DNA of 64,000 nt from Acidobacteriota bacterium (GTDB lineage Bacteria > Acidobacteriota > Blastocatellia > Pyrinomonadales > Pyrinomonadaceae). The DNA is taken from NCBI GenBank assembly GCA_019239425.1, contig JAFAZX010000064.1, positions 248,001 to 312,000 of the forward strand, read 5' to 3'. The position numbers and the translations under genes were made by a program. Below the pieces are notes generated by a model. That model saw only the letters and a list, made by a program, of their open reading frames with translations. It did no database searches and was not told the DNA's origin. Positions within the stretch are counted from its first letter, which is position 1. Every line of letters starts with the position of its first letter. Shown piece by piece: positions 9,146-18,677 of this stretch.

Positions 9146-9538
9146 GGCTCTCGTCTTTCTCAAAAGGATTGTGTAGACGCACAGACGGCACGGAAGCGTC
9201 GCCCACGCCCCGTGCCGCCCGCACACTTGGAGGTACCTTTCAGGAGGCCGTCTCGACATCCGCGCCCGCAACCGAAACCCTTTCAGGAGGCTGTCGCGTC
9301 TACCCGCTTAACGGCTTCTACTTACTAAAGCGTCAAACGCGGCCCGGAAGGCTCAACGCCTCGGAAAATATTTTTGTCCGCCGTCAGACGGCGCACAATT
9401 TTTTCATTCGAGGCTCAGGTTGTGACTCTTCTGTTCACAAAAGGATTGACTTGCGCCCCCGGTCTGTTGTTTTATTGGCGACTTCGCCCCCGACGGTTTC
9501 ATAGCAGGCCACGCCACCAACTTGGAGAGGTCTTCCCG
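9146..9538 (+). other. Intergenic region with short direct repeat and terminator-like hairpin
   Basis: Divergent intergenic stretch of 393 bp. A direct repeat CTTTCAGGAGGC(C/T)GTC occurs at 9237-9252 and 9280-9295, 43 bp apart. A tight hairpin CGCCGT-cag-ACGGCG at 9379-9393 followed by CACA and six T (9398-9403) looks like an intrinsic terminator or attenuator. TTGACT at about 9444 with TTTTAT 18 nt later is a plausible but weak promoter for the downstream metallopeptidase. No further gene was recognised. Confidence 0.4.
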
Positions 9539-10336
9539 ATGCTAAAACCGCGCAGTTCTTTTCCGTCCGTCGTTCTGCTCTCGCTCTGCTGCCTCGCCCT
9601 CGCGCCCTTGTCGCGCGCAGGCGCCGCCGGCAAAAACAGCGCCGCCCCCGCGTCGAGCGGGGGGCTGGTGGAGTCAATCCCCGCAAAGTATCAGGAGCGT
9701 TACCAAGCCTGGAAGAACGACCTGCTCTCGACCGAGGCCGGCCGCAGCCAGTGGGAGACCTACACTTCTAACCCTCGATTCACGCTTACCGTCGTCATCA
9801 GTGATGACGACCGGCACGGCGCGGGCACGGGCAGCTACAAGTGGGACGACTCGGGCAAACTCGTCGCCGCGACCATCACGCTCGGCAGCCGCATCGACGA
9901 GGGCTACCCGAATCCGATCTACTATCCCGTGATGTACTCGCTCTCGCCGCTCTCGGAGACGTACCCGGTCGAAGGCAACGTCCTGGCGGCGGCCAAGATG
10001 GCGCACGAGCTGGGCCACGTCAAACAGGCCGCGAACACGGGCGCAGACCTCTACAAGCTGCAGAACCAGTTAATGCCCGTCTACAACCAGACGCTCCTCA
10101 GCAACGGCCGCAACACGCGCGACAAGCGCCTGACGGAACTCGCGCGCAGGATGGGCGGGACGCCGGTCGAGATTTGGGAGAACCGTGAGTACTGGGGCGA
10201 GGTCAACGCCATGCTCTACCTGCGCGAGCGTTTCAAGAACGAGGAGCAGCAGCGTGCTCTGTGCACGCGCGTCAGGCGCACGGTCGAGCAGTACGCGCCG
10301 GACTACGCCGAGCGCTTCGAACAGGTCACGCAGTAA
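9539..10336 (+). CDS. Secreted protein with HELGH metallopeptidase motif
   Basis: 265 aa. The Sec signal peptide lies at residues 1-30 (hydrophobic core VVLLSLCCLALAPL, then SRAGAAG). The central motif AAKMAHELGHVKQA gives HExxH-like HELGH at residues 156-160. A downstream ENREYWGEVNAM segment could supply the third zinc ligand (E). The Arg- and Tyr-rich C-terminus has no recognised domain. The ATG at 9539 is preceded by GGAGAGG at 9524-9530 and directly begins the signal peptide; the longer open frame from 9374 does not look like protein. I infer a periplasmic or exported zinc peptidase; the substrate is unknown. Followed by a strong hairpin at 10378. Confidence 0.72.
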   Translation: MLKPRSSFPSVVLLSLCCLALAPLSRAGAAGKNSAAPASSGGLVESIPAKYQERYQAWKNDLLSTEAGRSQWETYTSNPRFTLTVVISDDDRHGAGTGSYKWDDSGKLVAATITLGSRIDEGYPNPIYYPVMYSLSPLSETYPVEGNVLAAAKMAHELGHVKQAANTGADLYKLQNQLMPVYNQTLLSNGRNTRDKRLTELARRMGGTPVEIWENREYWGEVNAMLYLRERFKNEEQQRALCTRVRRTVEQYAPDYAERFEQVTQ

Positions 10337-11081
10337 AGTCTTAAGGGTACGTAACTGAACCAATTTTCGACCTTACTGAGCCGCCGCGTCCGTCTGGCCC
10401 GACGCGGCGGCTCTTCGCGGCGGCGGATAAACACATGCTTCTTCCAGCTATAAACGTGGAAACCGCGACGAAAGAGCGCGCCTCGCGGGCGTGCGGGATT
10501 CTTTAAATGGTCATACCATCGAAAGTCGCATTTGAAATTTGGTAGAAAAACTCTTGACAACTGGCACTATCCGTAAGAAAATGCGCGCACCTTTTTGAAG
10601 GCGGCGAATTCTCTCGCCGAGACCTGTATAAGCCAGAGAAGAGTTCCACGATCCGATTCCTCCTTGGAAGACGATTCTATAAAGTAATTTTCGGACTTTT
10701 CGCGGTCAACCGACTCAAACTGAATCAAGCCGAACTTCCGCAAGGGAGCCGTTTGGAAAACTATCCCGGTCAAGGAAGTTAATCGGTTAAGTTGGTTTGA
10801 CCTAATCCGACGCAGTTGAGCCGATTGGCTTGTGTGTGTCGGCCGTCGGGGCAGAGACGGTTTAACTGTTCGCCCCCGACGCCCCTTCTCTTCGAACGAT
10901 CCAGGGCGGTTCCAGTCACCGACGCAACTTGTAGTGCCGGTTCGCGCACGTCAGGGCCAGAGAGCCCTCTGCGCGTCGGCAAACGCCCGGGGCCTAACGC
11001 CACCGGACAGCCGGCAGCAACCGGCACTGGCGCCGAGTCAAGTGCCTGCCGCCATCAACCCACGTTTTTGGAGATAAGAAG
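10337..11081. other. 745-bp intergenic leader upstream of TonB receptor
   Basis: Apart from the 10378 hairpin, the first half (about 10430-10800) is clearly AT-richer than the surroundings, with a TTGACA at 10554. The second half is GC-rich and contains an 8-bp stem CGTCGGGG (10844-10851)/CCCCGACG (10874-10881). A GGAGATAAG Shine-Dalgarno precedes the TonB receptor ATG. I looked for cobalamin-riboswitch boxes because receptors of this type are often so controlled and did not find them. Short ORFs here (10567-10773 minus, 10816-11085 plus) have no supporting features. Confidence 0.4.
10378..10413 (+). terminator. GC-rich hairpin after metallopeptidase gene
   Basis: Perfect 13-bp stem GAGCCGCCGCGTC (10378-10390) paired with GACGCGGCGGCTC (10401-10413), 10-nt loop. 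There is no U-tract after it, so it may be a rho-independent-like barrier or a processing site rather than a canonical terminator. Confidence 0.6.
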
Positions 11082-14000
11082 ATGAGATCAAATTTTGCTA
11101 AATCGTTGAGCCTGGCTGCGGCCGTCCTGGCCGTCCTGCTGGCGGCGTCATTTCCCGTGACGCTGCGCGCGCAGGAGTCGCGCGGCAAGATCACGGGCAC
11201 CGTGACCGACCCGAACAAGGCGGCGGTGCCGGGCGCGACCGTCACGGTCTCCGACCCGTCCAGAGGCACGAGCGTCGCGCTGACGACCAACGACGAAGGC
11301 TTCTTCCAGGCCCCTTACCTCCTGCCGGGCACCTACCAGGTGATCGTCGAGGTCTCGGGCTTCAAGAAGTTCATCCAGGAGAACGTCGTCCTTCAGATTA
11401 ACGAGACGCGCAGCCTGGACATCACGCTCGAACTCGGCGGCACGCAGGAGACTGTCACCGTCCTGGCCTCGGCGGCGGAACTGAACTCTTCGGACGCCAA
11501 CCTCGGCCAGACCGTGGACAACAAGCGCATCGAGGAGCTGCCGCTGACGCACGGCGACCCGTACACGCTGGTCGGCCTCTCGCCCGGCGTCGCCTACACG
11601 GGCAGCACGCGCCTCGACCGCCCGTTCGAGCCGACGCACATCATCGGCTACGCCATCAACGGCACGCGCGGCAACCGCAGCGACCTGCTGATTGACGGCG
11701 CGCCCTCGACGGCCACGGCCAACGCCAACGAGGTCATCGCCTCCTACGTCCCGCCGTCAGACATCGTGCAGGAGTTCAAGGTTCAGACCTCGACTTACGA
11801 CTCGCAGTTCGGCAACACCGAAGGCGGCGTGACGAGCATCACGATCAAGTCCGGCACCAACAACCTGCACGGCACGGCCTACATCTGGACGGAGCCGGGC
11901 GGGATGGCCGCCAACGACTTCTTCGGCAAGGCGCGCGGCCAGGGCCGCCCCTACACCTTCTCGAACCGCCCGGGCTTCAGCCTCAACGGCCCCGTCCGCA
12001 TCCCTCACCTCTACAACGGCAAGGACAAGACCTTCTTCCTCTTCGGCTACGAGGGCATCCGCGACTCGCGCCCGCGCTTCGACGCAGGCTCCAGCGTCTT
12101 CGTCCCGACGCAGGCGCTGCGCAACGGCGACTTCTCGGCCTTCTCGTCGAACATCACGATCTACAACCCGCTGTCGCGCCGGCCCAACCCCAATTCGGCG
12201 GGGCAGTTCATCTCCGACCCGTACCCCGGCAACATCATCCCGGCCGCCGGCAGCCCCGGCTGCGGCGTCACCGTCGCGTGTCTCAACCCGACGGCGCAGG
12301 CGATCCTGAAGTTCTACTCGCTGCCCAAGCAGTCGGGCCTGCTCGGCAACATCTTCGACTCGCAGTTGACCGAGAAGACCAAGCCCTACGACAACTACAC
12401 CTTCAGGATCGACCAGCAGTTTAACCAGAACAACCGCCTCTTCGTGCGCGGGAGCTGGTACAACCGCGACAGCCACTACAACGACTACCTGAACAGCGCG
12501 GCGTCGGGCGTCAACTTCCAATTCCAGTCGCGCCAGGGCGTCATCGACGACGTCTGGACGCTCAACCCGACGACCGTCCTGAACGTCCGCTACGGCTACA
12601 ACCACTTCGTCCGCTTCCAGGATCAGGACGAGGACGCGCGCGGCTTCGACCTGACGCAGCTCGGCTTCTCCGCGGGCTACAACAACCTGATCCCCGAGGA
12701 CATCCGCCGCTTCCCGCGCATCGACTTCCCGTCGAACACCGTCCTCGGCACCGCCTTCGGCAACGAGAACCGCCCGGTCGACTCGCACGCCGTCAGCGCC
12801 GTCATCAACAAGGCGCTCAACAAGCACTCGCTGAAGTTCGGCGCGGAGCAGCGGATCTACCGCGAGAACGACGTCTTCTCCAGCAACGACCAGACGGGCC
12901 AGTTCGTCTTCGACAACACCTACACGCGGCAGAACAGCGCCAGCGGCACCGACTTCAACGGCCTCCAGGCGTTCGCGGCCTTCCTGGTCGGACTGCCCTC
13001 GACGCAGCAGATCGTCCGCCGCGCCGACTACTCCGAGTACTCGAAGACGTGGGGCTTCTTCGTGCAGGACGACTACCGCGTCTCGCCCAAGCTCACGCTG
13101 AACCTCGGCCTGCGTTACGAGGTCGAGACCCCGCTCGTCGAGCGCCAGAACAAGAGCGTCTCCGGCTTCGACTTCAGCTACACCCAGCCCTTCCAGGCGA
13201 CGGCGCAGGCGAAGTACGCGGCGCTGAACGACGCGAACCTGAAGGCGAAGCTCTCGACCATCAACACGGCCGGCGGCCTCCTCTTCGCGGGCAAGGACAC
13301 GGGCAGCGGGCTCTACAGCACGCCCAAGAACACGTTCCTCCCGCGCGCGGGCTTCGCCTACCAGTGGAACGACAGGACGGTCTTGCGCGGCGGCTTCGGC
13401 CTCTTCGCCGGCTTCCTCGGCGAGCGCCGCGGCGACGTGATCCAGCCCGGCTTCACGCGCACGACGACCTTGACCACGGTCAACAACGCCAACGGCGCCC
13501 CGATCCCGCGCTCGTTCACCGACTCCCTGACCAACATCACGATTTCGGAGCCGGTCGGCAACGCGGCGGGCAGGCAGACGGGCCTCGGCACCGGCATTTC
13601 GTTCTTCAACCAGAACCCGAAGGTCTCGAAGCAGGCCCGCTGGTCGATTGGCGTCCAGCGTCAGCTGTGGGGCGGCTGGGTCGCCGACATGGAGTACGTC
13701 GGCAACTACGGCTACGACATCGAGATCGTCCGCAACATCAACGCGCTGCCGAACCAGTACCTGAACACTGACAACTCGCGCACGCAGGCGATGGTCGACA
13801 ACAACACGTTCCTGACGGGCACGGTCGCCAACCCGTTCGCCGGGCTGGCCGAGTTCGCCAACACCTCGTTCGCCAACGCGACCATCTCGCGCTCGCAGCT
13901 CCTGCGCCCGTTCCCGCAGTTCGGCGACATCCTGACGACGAACAACGACGGCAAGACGTGGTACCACTCGGGCCAAGTCGCGGTCGAGAAGCGCTTCTCG

Positions 14001-14687
14001 CAGGGATACACCATCCAGACGGCCTACACCTGGTCGAAGTGGCTCCAGGCGACCGAGTACCTGAACCCGGGCGACGCGAGGCCGACCAAGATGATCTCCG
14101 ACCAGGACACGCCGCACAGGTTAGCCCTGAGCGCGATGTACGAGTTCCCGTTCGGCAAGGGGCGCGAGTTCCTTTCGAACGGCGGCTGGCTGACGAACGC
14201 CATCTTCGGCGGCTGGCAGCTCGGCGGCACGCTGCAGATGCAGAGCGGCTTCCCCATCGCGTTCGGCTCGTTCAACATCACGAGCAGCGCGACCTCGGGC
14301 GACCTCTTCTACAACGGCGGCCAGATCGCGATCCCGTCGAGCCAGAGGGGCACGGCCCGCTGGTTCAACACCGCGGCCTTCGCCTCCGCTTTGACGACGA
14401 CCGGCACGCTCGCGACGCCGGTCAACCACCTGCGCACGCTCCCGTACCGCTTCAGCAGCGTCAGGCGCGACTACATCAAGAACCTAGACCTGACGCTGAA
14501 GAAGGACATCCTCGTCCGCGAGGGCATGAAGGTGCAGCTCCGCTTCGAGGCGCTCAACGCCCTGAACGAGCCGTACTTCCCCGCGCCGGTCACGACCGCC
14601 ACGTCCGCCGACTTCGGCAAGATTTCGGCGTCGAACCAGGACAACTACGCCCGCCGCGTCCAGCTCGGCGCGAAGTTCATCTTCTAA
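11082..14687 (+). CDS. TonB-dependent receptor, Oar-like, carboxypeptidase-regulatory-like N-terminus
   Basis: 1201 aa. The signal peptide occupies about residues 1-30 (AAAVLAVLLAASFPVTLRAQ). A carboxypeptidase-regulatory-like Ig-fold domain follows (GKITGTVTDPNKAAVPGATV, about 34-120), then a plug domain (IEELPLTHGDPYTLVGLSPG, GGVTSITIKSG) and a large beta-barrel ending in the outer-membrane signature RVQLGAKFIF with terminal Phe. This architecture is greatly expanded in Acidobacteriota, where such proteins are thought to import glycans or other large substrates. The ligand is unknown. ATG at 11082 has GGAGATAAG 8 nt upstream. The gene appears monocistronic, with a terminator after it. Confidence 0.93.
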   Translation: MRSNFAKSLSLAAAVLAVLLAASFPVTLRAQESRGKITGTVTDPNKAAVPGATVTVSDPSRGTSVALTTNDEGFFQAPYLLPGTYQVIVEVSGFKKFIQENVVLQINETRSLDITLELGGTQETVTVLASAAELNSSDANLGQTVDNKRIEELPLTHGDPYTLVGLSPGVAYTGSTRLDRPFEPTHIIGYAINGTRGNRSDLLIDGAPSTATANANEVIASYVPPSDIVQEFKVQTSTYDSQFGNTEGGVTSITIKSGTNNLHGTAYIWTEPGGMAANDFFGKARGQGRPYTFSNRPGFSLNGPVRIPHLYNGKDKTFFLFGYEGIRDSRPRFDAGSSVFVPTQALRNGDFSAFSSNITIYNPLSRRPNPNSAGQFISDPYPGNIIPAAGSPGCGVTVACLNPTAQAILKFYSLPKQSGLLGNIFDSQLTEKTKPYDNYTFRIDQQFNQNNRLFVRGSWYNRDSHYNDYLNSAASGVNFQFQSRQGVIDDVWTLNPTTVLNVRYGYNHFVRFQDQDEDARGFDLTQLGFSAGYNNLIPEDIRRFPRIDFPSNTVLGTAFGNENRPVDSHAVSAVINKALNKHSLKFGAEQRIYRENDVFSSNDQTGQFVFDNTYTRQNSASGTDFNGLQAFAAFLVGLPSTQQIVRRADYSEYSKTWGFFVQDDYRVSPKLTLNLGLRYEVETPLVERQNKSVSGFDFSYTQPFQATAQAKYAALNDANLKAKLSTINTAGGLLFAGKDTGSGLYSTPKNTFLPRAGFAYQWNDRTVLRGGFGLFAGFLGERRGDVIQPGFTRTTTLTTVNNANGAPIPRSFTDSLTNITISEPVGNAAGRQTGLGTGISFFNQNPKVSKQARWSIGVQRQLWGGWVADMEYVGNYGYDIEIVRNINALPNQYLNTDNSRTQAMVDNNTFLTGTVANPFAGLAEFANTSFANATISRSQLLRPFPQFGDILTTNNDGKTWYHSGQVAVEKRFSQGYTIQTAYTWSKWLQATEYLNPGDARPTKMISDQDTPHRLALSAMYEFPFGKGREFLSNGGWLTNAIFGGWQLGGTLQMQSGFPIAFGSFNITSSATSGDLFYNGGQIAIPSSQRGTARWFNTAAFASALTTTGTLATPVNHLRTLPYRFSSVRRDYIKNLDLTLKKDILVREGMKVQLRFEALNALNEPYFPAPVTTATSADFGKISASNQDNYARRVQLGAKFIF

Positions 14688-14716
14688 GCCGAGGAGTGAC
14701 ATCTCCCCCGAGAGAG

Positions 14717-14755
14717 GGGGCGGCCGGCCTGCGAGGGTCGGCCGCCCCTTCGCCT
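14717..14755 (+). terminator. Intrinsic terminator of TonB receptor gene
   Basis: GGGGCGGCCG (14717-14726) pairs with CGGCCGCCCC (14739-14748), 12-nt loop, followed by TTCGCCTTT. It lies 30 bp after the stop codon. Confidence 0.75.
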
Positions 14756-14874
14756 TTGGGGCGAACGCGACGGGAGGGCGCGGCGTGAAGTACAATGTCC
14801 CCCCGCACTCCCGACGGGCCGTTCTACCTGAGTCGAATTTGGATTAGACTGGGCGCGGTTCCGCACGCCAGAAG

Positions 14875-17760
14875 ATGAGAGTGACTCCCCGCACGAACGT
14901 CGCACACTACCGCATCATGGAGGCCCTCGGCGCGGGCGGCATGGGCGCCGTCTACAAGGCCTACGACGAGAAGCTGCAGCGCGTCGTCGCCCTGAAGCTG
15001 CTGCCGCCCGAGTTCACCGCGCAGGAGGATCGCCGCCGCCGCTTCCTGCAGGAGGCGCGCGCCGCCTCCATCCTCAACCACCCGCACATCCTGACCGTCT
15101 ACGAGTTCGGCGAGGACGGCGGCCACCCGTACATGGCGATGGAGTACGTCGAGGGCGAGACGCTGCGCCAGAAGATCAAGGCGCGCTCTCTCCCCACGGC
15201 CGAGGCCCTGGGCCTCGCGATTCAGATGGCGGACGGACTCGCCAAGGCGCACGAGGCCGGCGTCGTCCACCGCGATCTGAAGCCCGAGAACCTGATGGTC
15301 AGCCGCGACGGCTACGTCAAGATTCTCGACTTCGGCATCGCGAAGCTCGTCGCGCCGAAGGGGCGCATCGCGGAGGCCGACAGCGCGCAGAAGACGCTCG
15401 TCCGCGTCGAGACGCAGTCGGGCACCGTGTTGGGCACGGTCAACTACATGGCGCCTGAGCAGCTCCTCGGCCAGCGCGTCGACCACCGCTGCGACATCTT
15501 CTCGTTCGCCGTCGTCCTCTGCGAGATGCTGACGGGTGCATGCCCCTTCTCGTGCGGCAACCAGATCGAGACGATGTACGCCATCCTCCACGAAGAGCCG
15601 CGGCTGCGCGACGCGGTCAGGGCGCAGCTCCAGCCCGAGCTCTTCCGCATCCTGACCAAGGCGCTCGACCGCCAGGCGAAGCGCCGCTACCGGACGGTGG
15701 CGGAGATGGCCGCCGACTTGAAAACCTTCAAGCGCGACCTGGAGCTGGGGCAGGCGGCGCCGACCCTGACGAGGACGAAGCTCGTCCTTAAGCGCGTCAC
15801 GCGGCTCCCGCGCGCGCGCGGGATAGATTACGAGAAGGAACTGAACGAGGCGCAGTACCGCGCGGTGACGACGACCGAGGGGCCGCTGCTCGTCGTCGCG
15901 GGCGCGGGGACGGGGAAGACGCGCACGCTCGTCTACCGCGTGGCGCGCTTGATAGAGACGGGCGCGCGCCCCGAGTCGGTGCTGCTGTTGACCTTCACGC
16001 GGCGCGCGGCCACGGGGATGCTCGGGCGCGCGGCCGGACTCGCCGACGCGCGCTGCCAGCGCGTCTCGGGCGGGACGTTCCACAGCCTCGGCCACGGCGT
16101 CCTGCGCCGCCACGGCGAGGCGTCCGGCGTCGCGCGCAACTTCACCGTGCTCGACCCGGCCGACACCGAAGACCTCATCGACCTTCTGCGCCGCCAGCTG
16201 AAGCTGACGCGCGACCGGCACTTCCCGCGCAAGCGCACCATCTGCTCCATCTTCAGCATGTCGGTCAACAAGGACTGCGCGGTCGGCGACGTGCTCAAAC
16301 AGTCCTACCCGCACTTCCTCGAAGAGAGCGCGGCGCTCGAAGAACTCTACAGGTCTTTCGAGGAGTTCAAGCGCGCGCGCCACCTGCTCACGTACGACGA
16401 CCTCCTGCTGCGCCTGCGCGAGGCGCTCGAAGCGAGCGAGGAGCTGCGGCGGCTGCTCTCCGAGCAGTACCGCTTCATCATGGTGGACGAGTACCAGGAC
16501 ACGAACCGCCTGCAGGCGCGCATCGTGCGCCTGCTGACGGCGACGCACGACAACGTCGCGGTCGTCGGCGACGAGTGTCAGTCCATCTACTCGTTCCGCG
16601 GCGCGAGCCACCGCAACATGCTCGAGTTCCCCGAACTCTTCCCCGCGGCGCAGGTCATCAAGCTCGAAGAGAATTTCCGCAGCACGCAGCCCATCCTCGA
16701 CGTGGCGAACGCCATCATCTCCGAGGCGCCCGAAGGGTACGGCAAGCACCTCTTTTCGCGCGTGGACGACGCGGCCGAGCCGCCGTTGCTCGTGAGCGCG
16801 CGCGACGAGAACGAGCAGTCGCGCTTCGTCGCCGAGCGCATCGAGGAGCTGCGCGCCGAGGGCGTGCCGCTCTCGGAGATGTCCGTGCTCTTCCGCGCCA
16901 GCTCGCACTCGTTCGACCTGGAGATCGAGCTGGGGCGGCACGGCATCCCTTTCCGCAAGTTCGGCGGCATCAAGTTCGCCGAGTCGGCGCACGTCAAAGA
17001 CGCGCTCGCCTTCCTGCGCGTCGTCTCGAACCCCTCGGACACGCTCTCGTGGTTCCGCGCGCTGAAGCTGCTCGACGGCGTGGGCGACGCGACGGTCAAC
17101 CAGATACTCGAACACCTCGGCGTCGAGCGGCGCGAGTTCCGCGCGGCGAAGACGAAGGAGTCGCTCTTCCGCAAACTCCAACGCTTCCCGGCGCGCGCCA
17201 GCTACCAGGAGCAGATGCTGAGGCTCGCGCGCCTGCTATCGAATCTGTTGGAGACGAAGTCGCCGGGCGCGCAGTTGTCGTCCGTGCTGCGCTTCTACCG
17301 GCCGATACTCAGGGCGCGCTACGACGACCACCCGCGGCGCGGGCGCGACCTCGAACACCTCCTGACGATTGCGAAGCGTTACAAAAGCGCTTCCGACCTG
17401 CTCGCGGACGTGGCGCTCGACCCCTCGGACGCGTCGCAGAACGGACGCGAGCGCGGCGGCGGCTTCGTCACGCTCTCGACCGTGCATTCGGCGAAGGGCT
17501 TGGAGTGGGACGCGCTCTTCGTGATCTGGATGACGGACGGCTGGTTCCCCTCGACGCGCTCGTACGACGAGTTCGAAGACCTTGAGGAGGAGCGGCGGCT
17601 GCTCTACGTCGCGACGACGCGCGCGCGCCGCCACCTCTACTTCATCTACCCGCAGGCCGTCCAGCGCGGCGCCGACGGCGACACGGTTCCGTCCGTCTCG
17701 CGCTTCCTCGAACCCGTGCCCGACGACGTCCTCCCGCGCGCCTCGCTCTCGGACGATTGA
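14875..17760 (+). CDS. Ser/Thr protein kinase fused to UvrD/PcrA-type SF1A helicase
   Basis: One uninterrupted 961-aa frame. Residues ~10-290 are a Hanks-type kinase with every key element: Gly loop GAGGMGAVYKA (19-29), catalytic Lys in VALK (K41), HRDLKPEN (132-139, D134), DFG (152-154), APE (193-195). After a short basic linker (~295-320) a complete SF1A helicase begins: Q-motif NEAQYRAV, Walker A GAGTGKT (343-349), motif Ia LLTFTRRAA, motif II DEYQDTN (538-544), motif III GDECQSIYSFRGA, motif IV ENFRST, motif V STVHSAKGLEWD, motif VI LLYVATTRARRHLY. Both halves should be active. There is no transmembrane segment, unlike typical PknB-type kinases. I infer phosphorylation-linked control of a DNA repair or replication helicase; targets are unknown. 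No partner gene is adjacent. Confidence 0.93.
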   Translation: MRVTPRTNVAHYRIMEALGAGGMGAVYKAYDEKLQRVVALKLLPPEFTAQEDRRRRFLQEARAASILNHPHILTVYEFGEDGGHPYMAMEYVEGETLRQKIKARSLPTAEALGLAIQMADGLAKAHEAGVVHRDLKPENLMVSRDGYVKILDFGIAKLVAPKGRIAEADSAQKTLVRVETQSGTVLGTVNYMAPEQLLGQRVDHRCDIFSFAVVLCEMLTGACPFSCGNQIETMYAILHEEPRLRDAVRAQLQPELFRILTKALDRQAKRRYRTVAEMAADLKTFKRDLELGQAAPTLTRTKLVLKRVTRLPRARGIDYEKELNEAQYRAVTTTEGPLLVVAGAGTGKTRTLVYRVARLIETGARPESVLLLTFTRRAATGMLGRAAGLADARCQRVSGGTFHSLGHGVLRRHGEASGVARNFTVLDPADTEDLIDLLRRQLKLTRDRHFPRKRTICSIFSMSVNKDCAVGDVLKQSYPHFLEESAALEELYRSFEEFKRARHLLTYDDLLLRLREALEASEELRRLLSEQYRFIMVDEYQDTNRLQARIVRLLTATHDNVAVVGDECQSIYSFRGASHRNMLEFPELFPAAQVIKLEENFRSTQPILDVANAIISEAPEGYGKHLFSRVDDAAEPPLLVSARDENEQSRFVAERIEELRAEGVPLSEMSVLFRASSHSFDLEIELGRHGIPFRKFGGIKFAESAHVKDALAFLRVVSNPSDTLSWFRALKLLDGVGDATVNQILEHLGVERREFRAAKTKESLFRKLQRFPARASYQEQMLRLARLLSNLLETKSPGAQLSSVLRFYRPILRARYDDHPRRGRDLEHLLTIAKRYKSASDLLADVALDPSDASQNGRERGGGFVTLSTVHSAKGLEWDALFVIWMTDGWFPSTRSYDEFEDLEEERRLLYVATTRARRHLYFIYPQAVQRGADGDTVPSVSRFLEPVPDDVLPRASLSDD

Positions 17761-17775
17761 AGGGCGGGCCGGCCG

Positions 17776-18480
17776 TCACTCCTTGGTGTTGACGGGCGGG
17801 GGCGGCGGTATCTTGATGTCGCAAGGGGCGCCGGGGATTTCCCCATTGACGGGCGGCTCCGGGAAGTACTGTGTGAAGACCTGCGCCTTTTCGGCGACCG
17901 ATTCGCCCGCGACGAGGCTGATAATCTTGAGAGACTCGTCGATGCCGGAGGAGATGCCGCCGCCGGTGACCCTGTTGCGGTCAACGACGTAGCGCGGGTG
18001 GTTGGCGGCGACCTTCACCTGCTTGAAGGTCTTGAGGCAGGAGACCATCCCCCAGTGGGTCGTGGCCTCGTAGCCGTCGAGCAGGCCCGCCTGCGCGAGC
18101 AGCATGGCCCCTTCGCAGACGGACGTGACGTACTCGGCCCCCTCGGCTTGCTCGCGCAGGAAGTTGATGTAGTCCGCGTCGCCCAACATCTTCTGCGTCG
18201 TATCGTTGGCGGCGCCGGGCACCCAGATGAGCTGCGCCTGTCTTTTCGGCGGGCCGCCGTTCTGCCCACGATAGTCCGCGAACGACGCGTCGGGCGTGAG
18301 CTTCGGGCCGGCGAGAGTCTTGACGACGCGCCCCTCGGCCTCGACCAGCGTGAGCGTCACCTTCCTCTTCTGCCAGAACTGGCCCATCCAGTAAAACATC
18401 TCGCACGCGGAGGTCACGTCGAACAGGTTCACCTGCTCGTAGATGGGGATGATGATGTTGAAGGGTAAACTCGTCGTCAT
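17776..18480 (-). CDS. DJ-1/PfpI family protein (isonitrile hydratase-like)
   Basis: 234 aa, a single DJ-1/PfpI (glutamine amidotransferase-like) domain. It starts IIIPIYEQVNLFDVTSA. The nucleophile elbow TSVCEGAMLLAQAGLLDG contains the reactive Cys, followed by EATTHWG, as in GlxA/InhA-type proteins. A proline-rich tail KIPPPPPVNTKE follows. No AraC-type DNA-binding domain is attached, so it is an enzyme or chaperone-like protein rather than a transcription factor; isonitrile hydratase is the closest named activity I can suggest. Convergent with the kinase-helicase gene, 15 bp apart. Confidence 0.85.
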   Translation of the reverse strand: MTTSLPFNIIIPIYEQVNLFDVTSACEMFYWMGQFWQKRKVTLTLVEAEGRVVKTLAGPKLTPDASFADYRGQNGGPPKRQAQLIWVPGAANDTTQKMLGDADYINFLREQAEGAEYVTSVCEGAMLLAQAGLLDGYEATTHWGMVSCLKTFKQVKVAANHPRYVVDRNRVTGGGISSGIDESLKIISLVAGESVAEKAQVFTQYFPEPPVNGEIPGAPCDIKIPPPPPVNTKE

Positions 18481-18677
18481 CTTTGCTGCTCCTGTCTGGA
18501 CGGTTCCGTGTTGACGAAAATGGGAAGGGGGTCGGTCGCGTGAAGCCGACTCACACTACTTTCGTGCCCGGTGTCTGTCAAGACGAGTCTGCGGAAAAGG
18601 CGGCCGCTCTGACAGAGATGACTCACGCCGCGAGCGGAGCTGGGAGGAAGCGGGTTCTGGCGGAAGTGTCGAGGGTC

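Noticed and set aside
10567-10773. 68-codon minus-strand ORF in the 745-bp intergenic region
   Set aside because: Composition is plausible, but no ribosome-binding site, family or coupling was found; it may simply reflect the AT-richer DNA.
10800-11081. Cobalamin or other known riboswitch upstream of the TonB receptor
   Set aside because: I searched by eye for B12-box and similar consensus boxes and found none; only a generic stem is visible.
11757-14117. 786-codon open frame on the minus strand opposite the TonB receptor
   Set aside because: It is an antisense shadow caused by GC-rich codon bias; the product is Val/Arg/Asp-rich with no domains, while the plus-strand receptor is clear.
14824-17181. 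785-codon minus-strand frame opposite the kinase-helicase
   Set aside because: Arg/Glu/Ala-rich low-complexity shadow; all motifs are on the plus strand.
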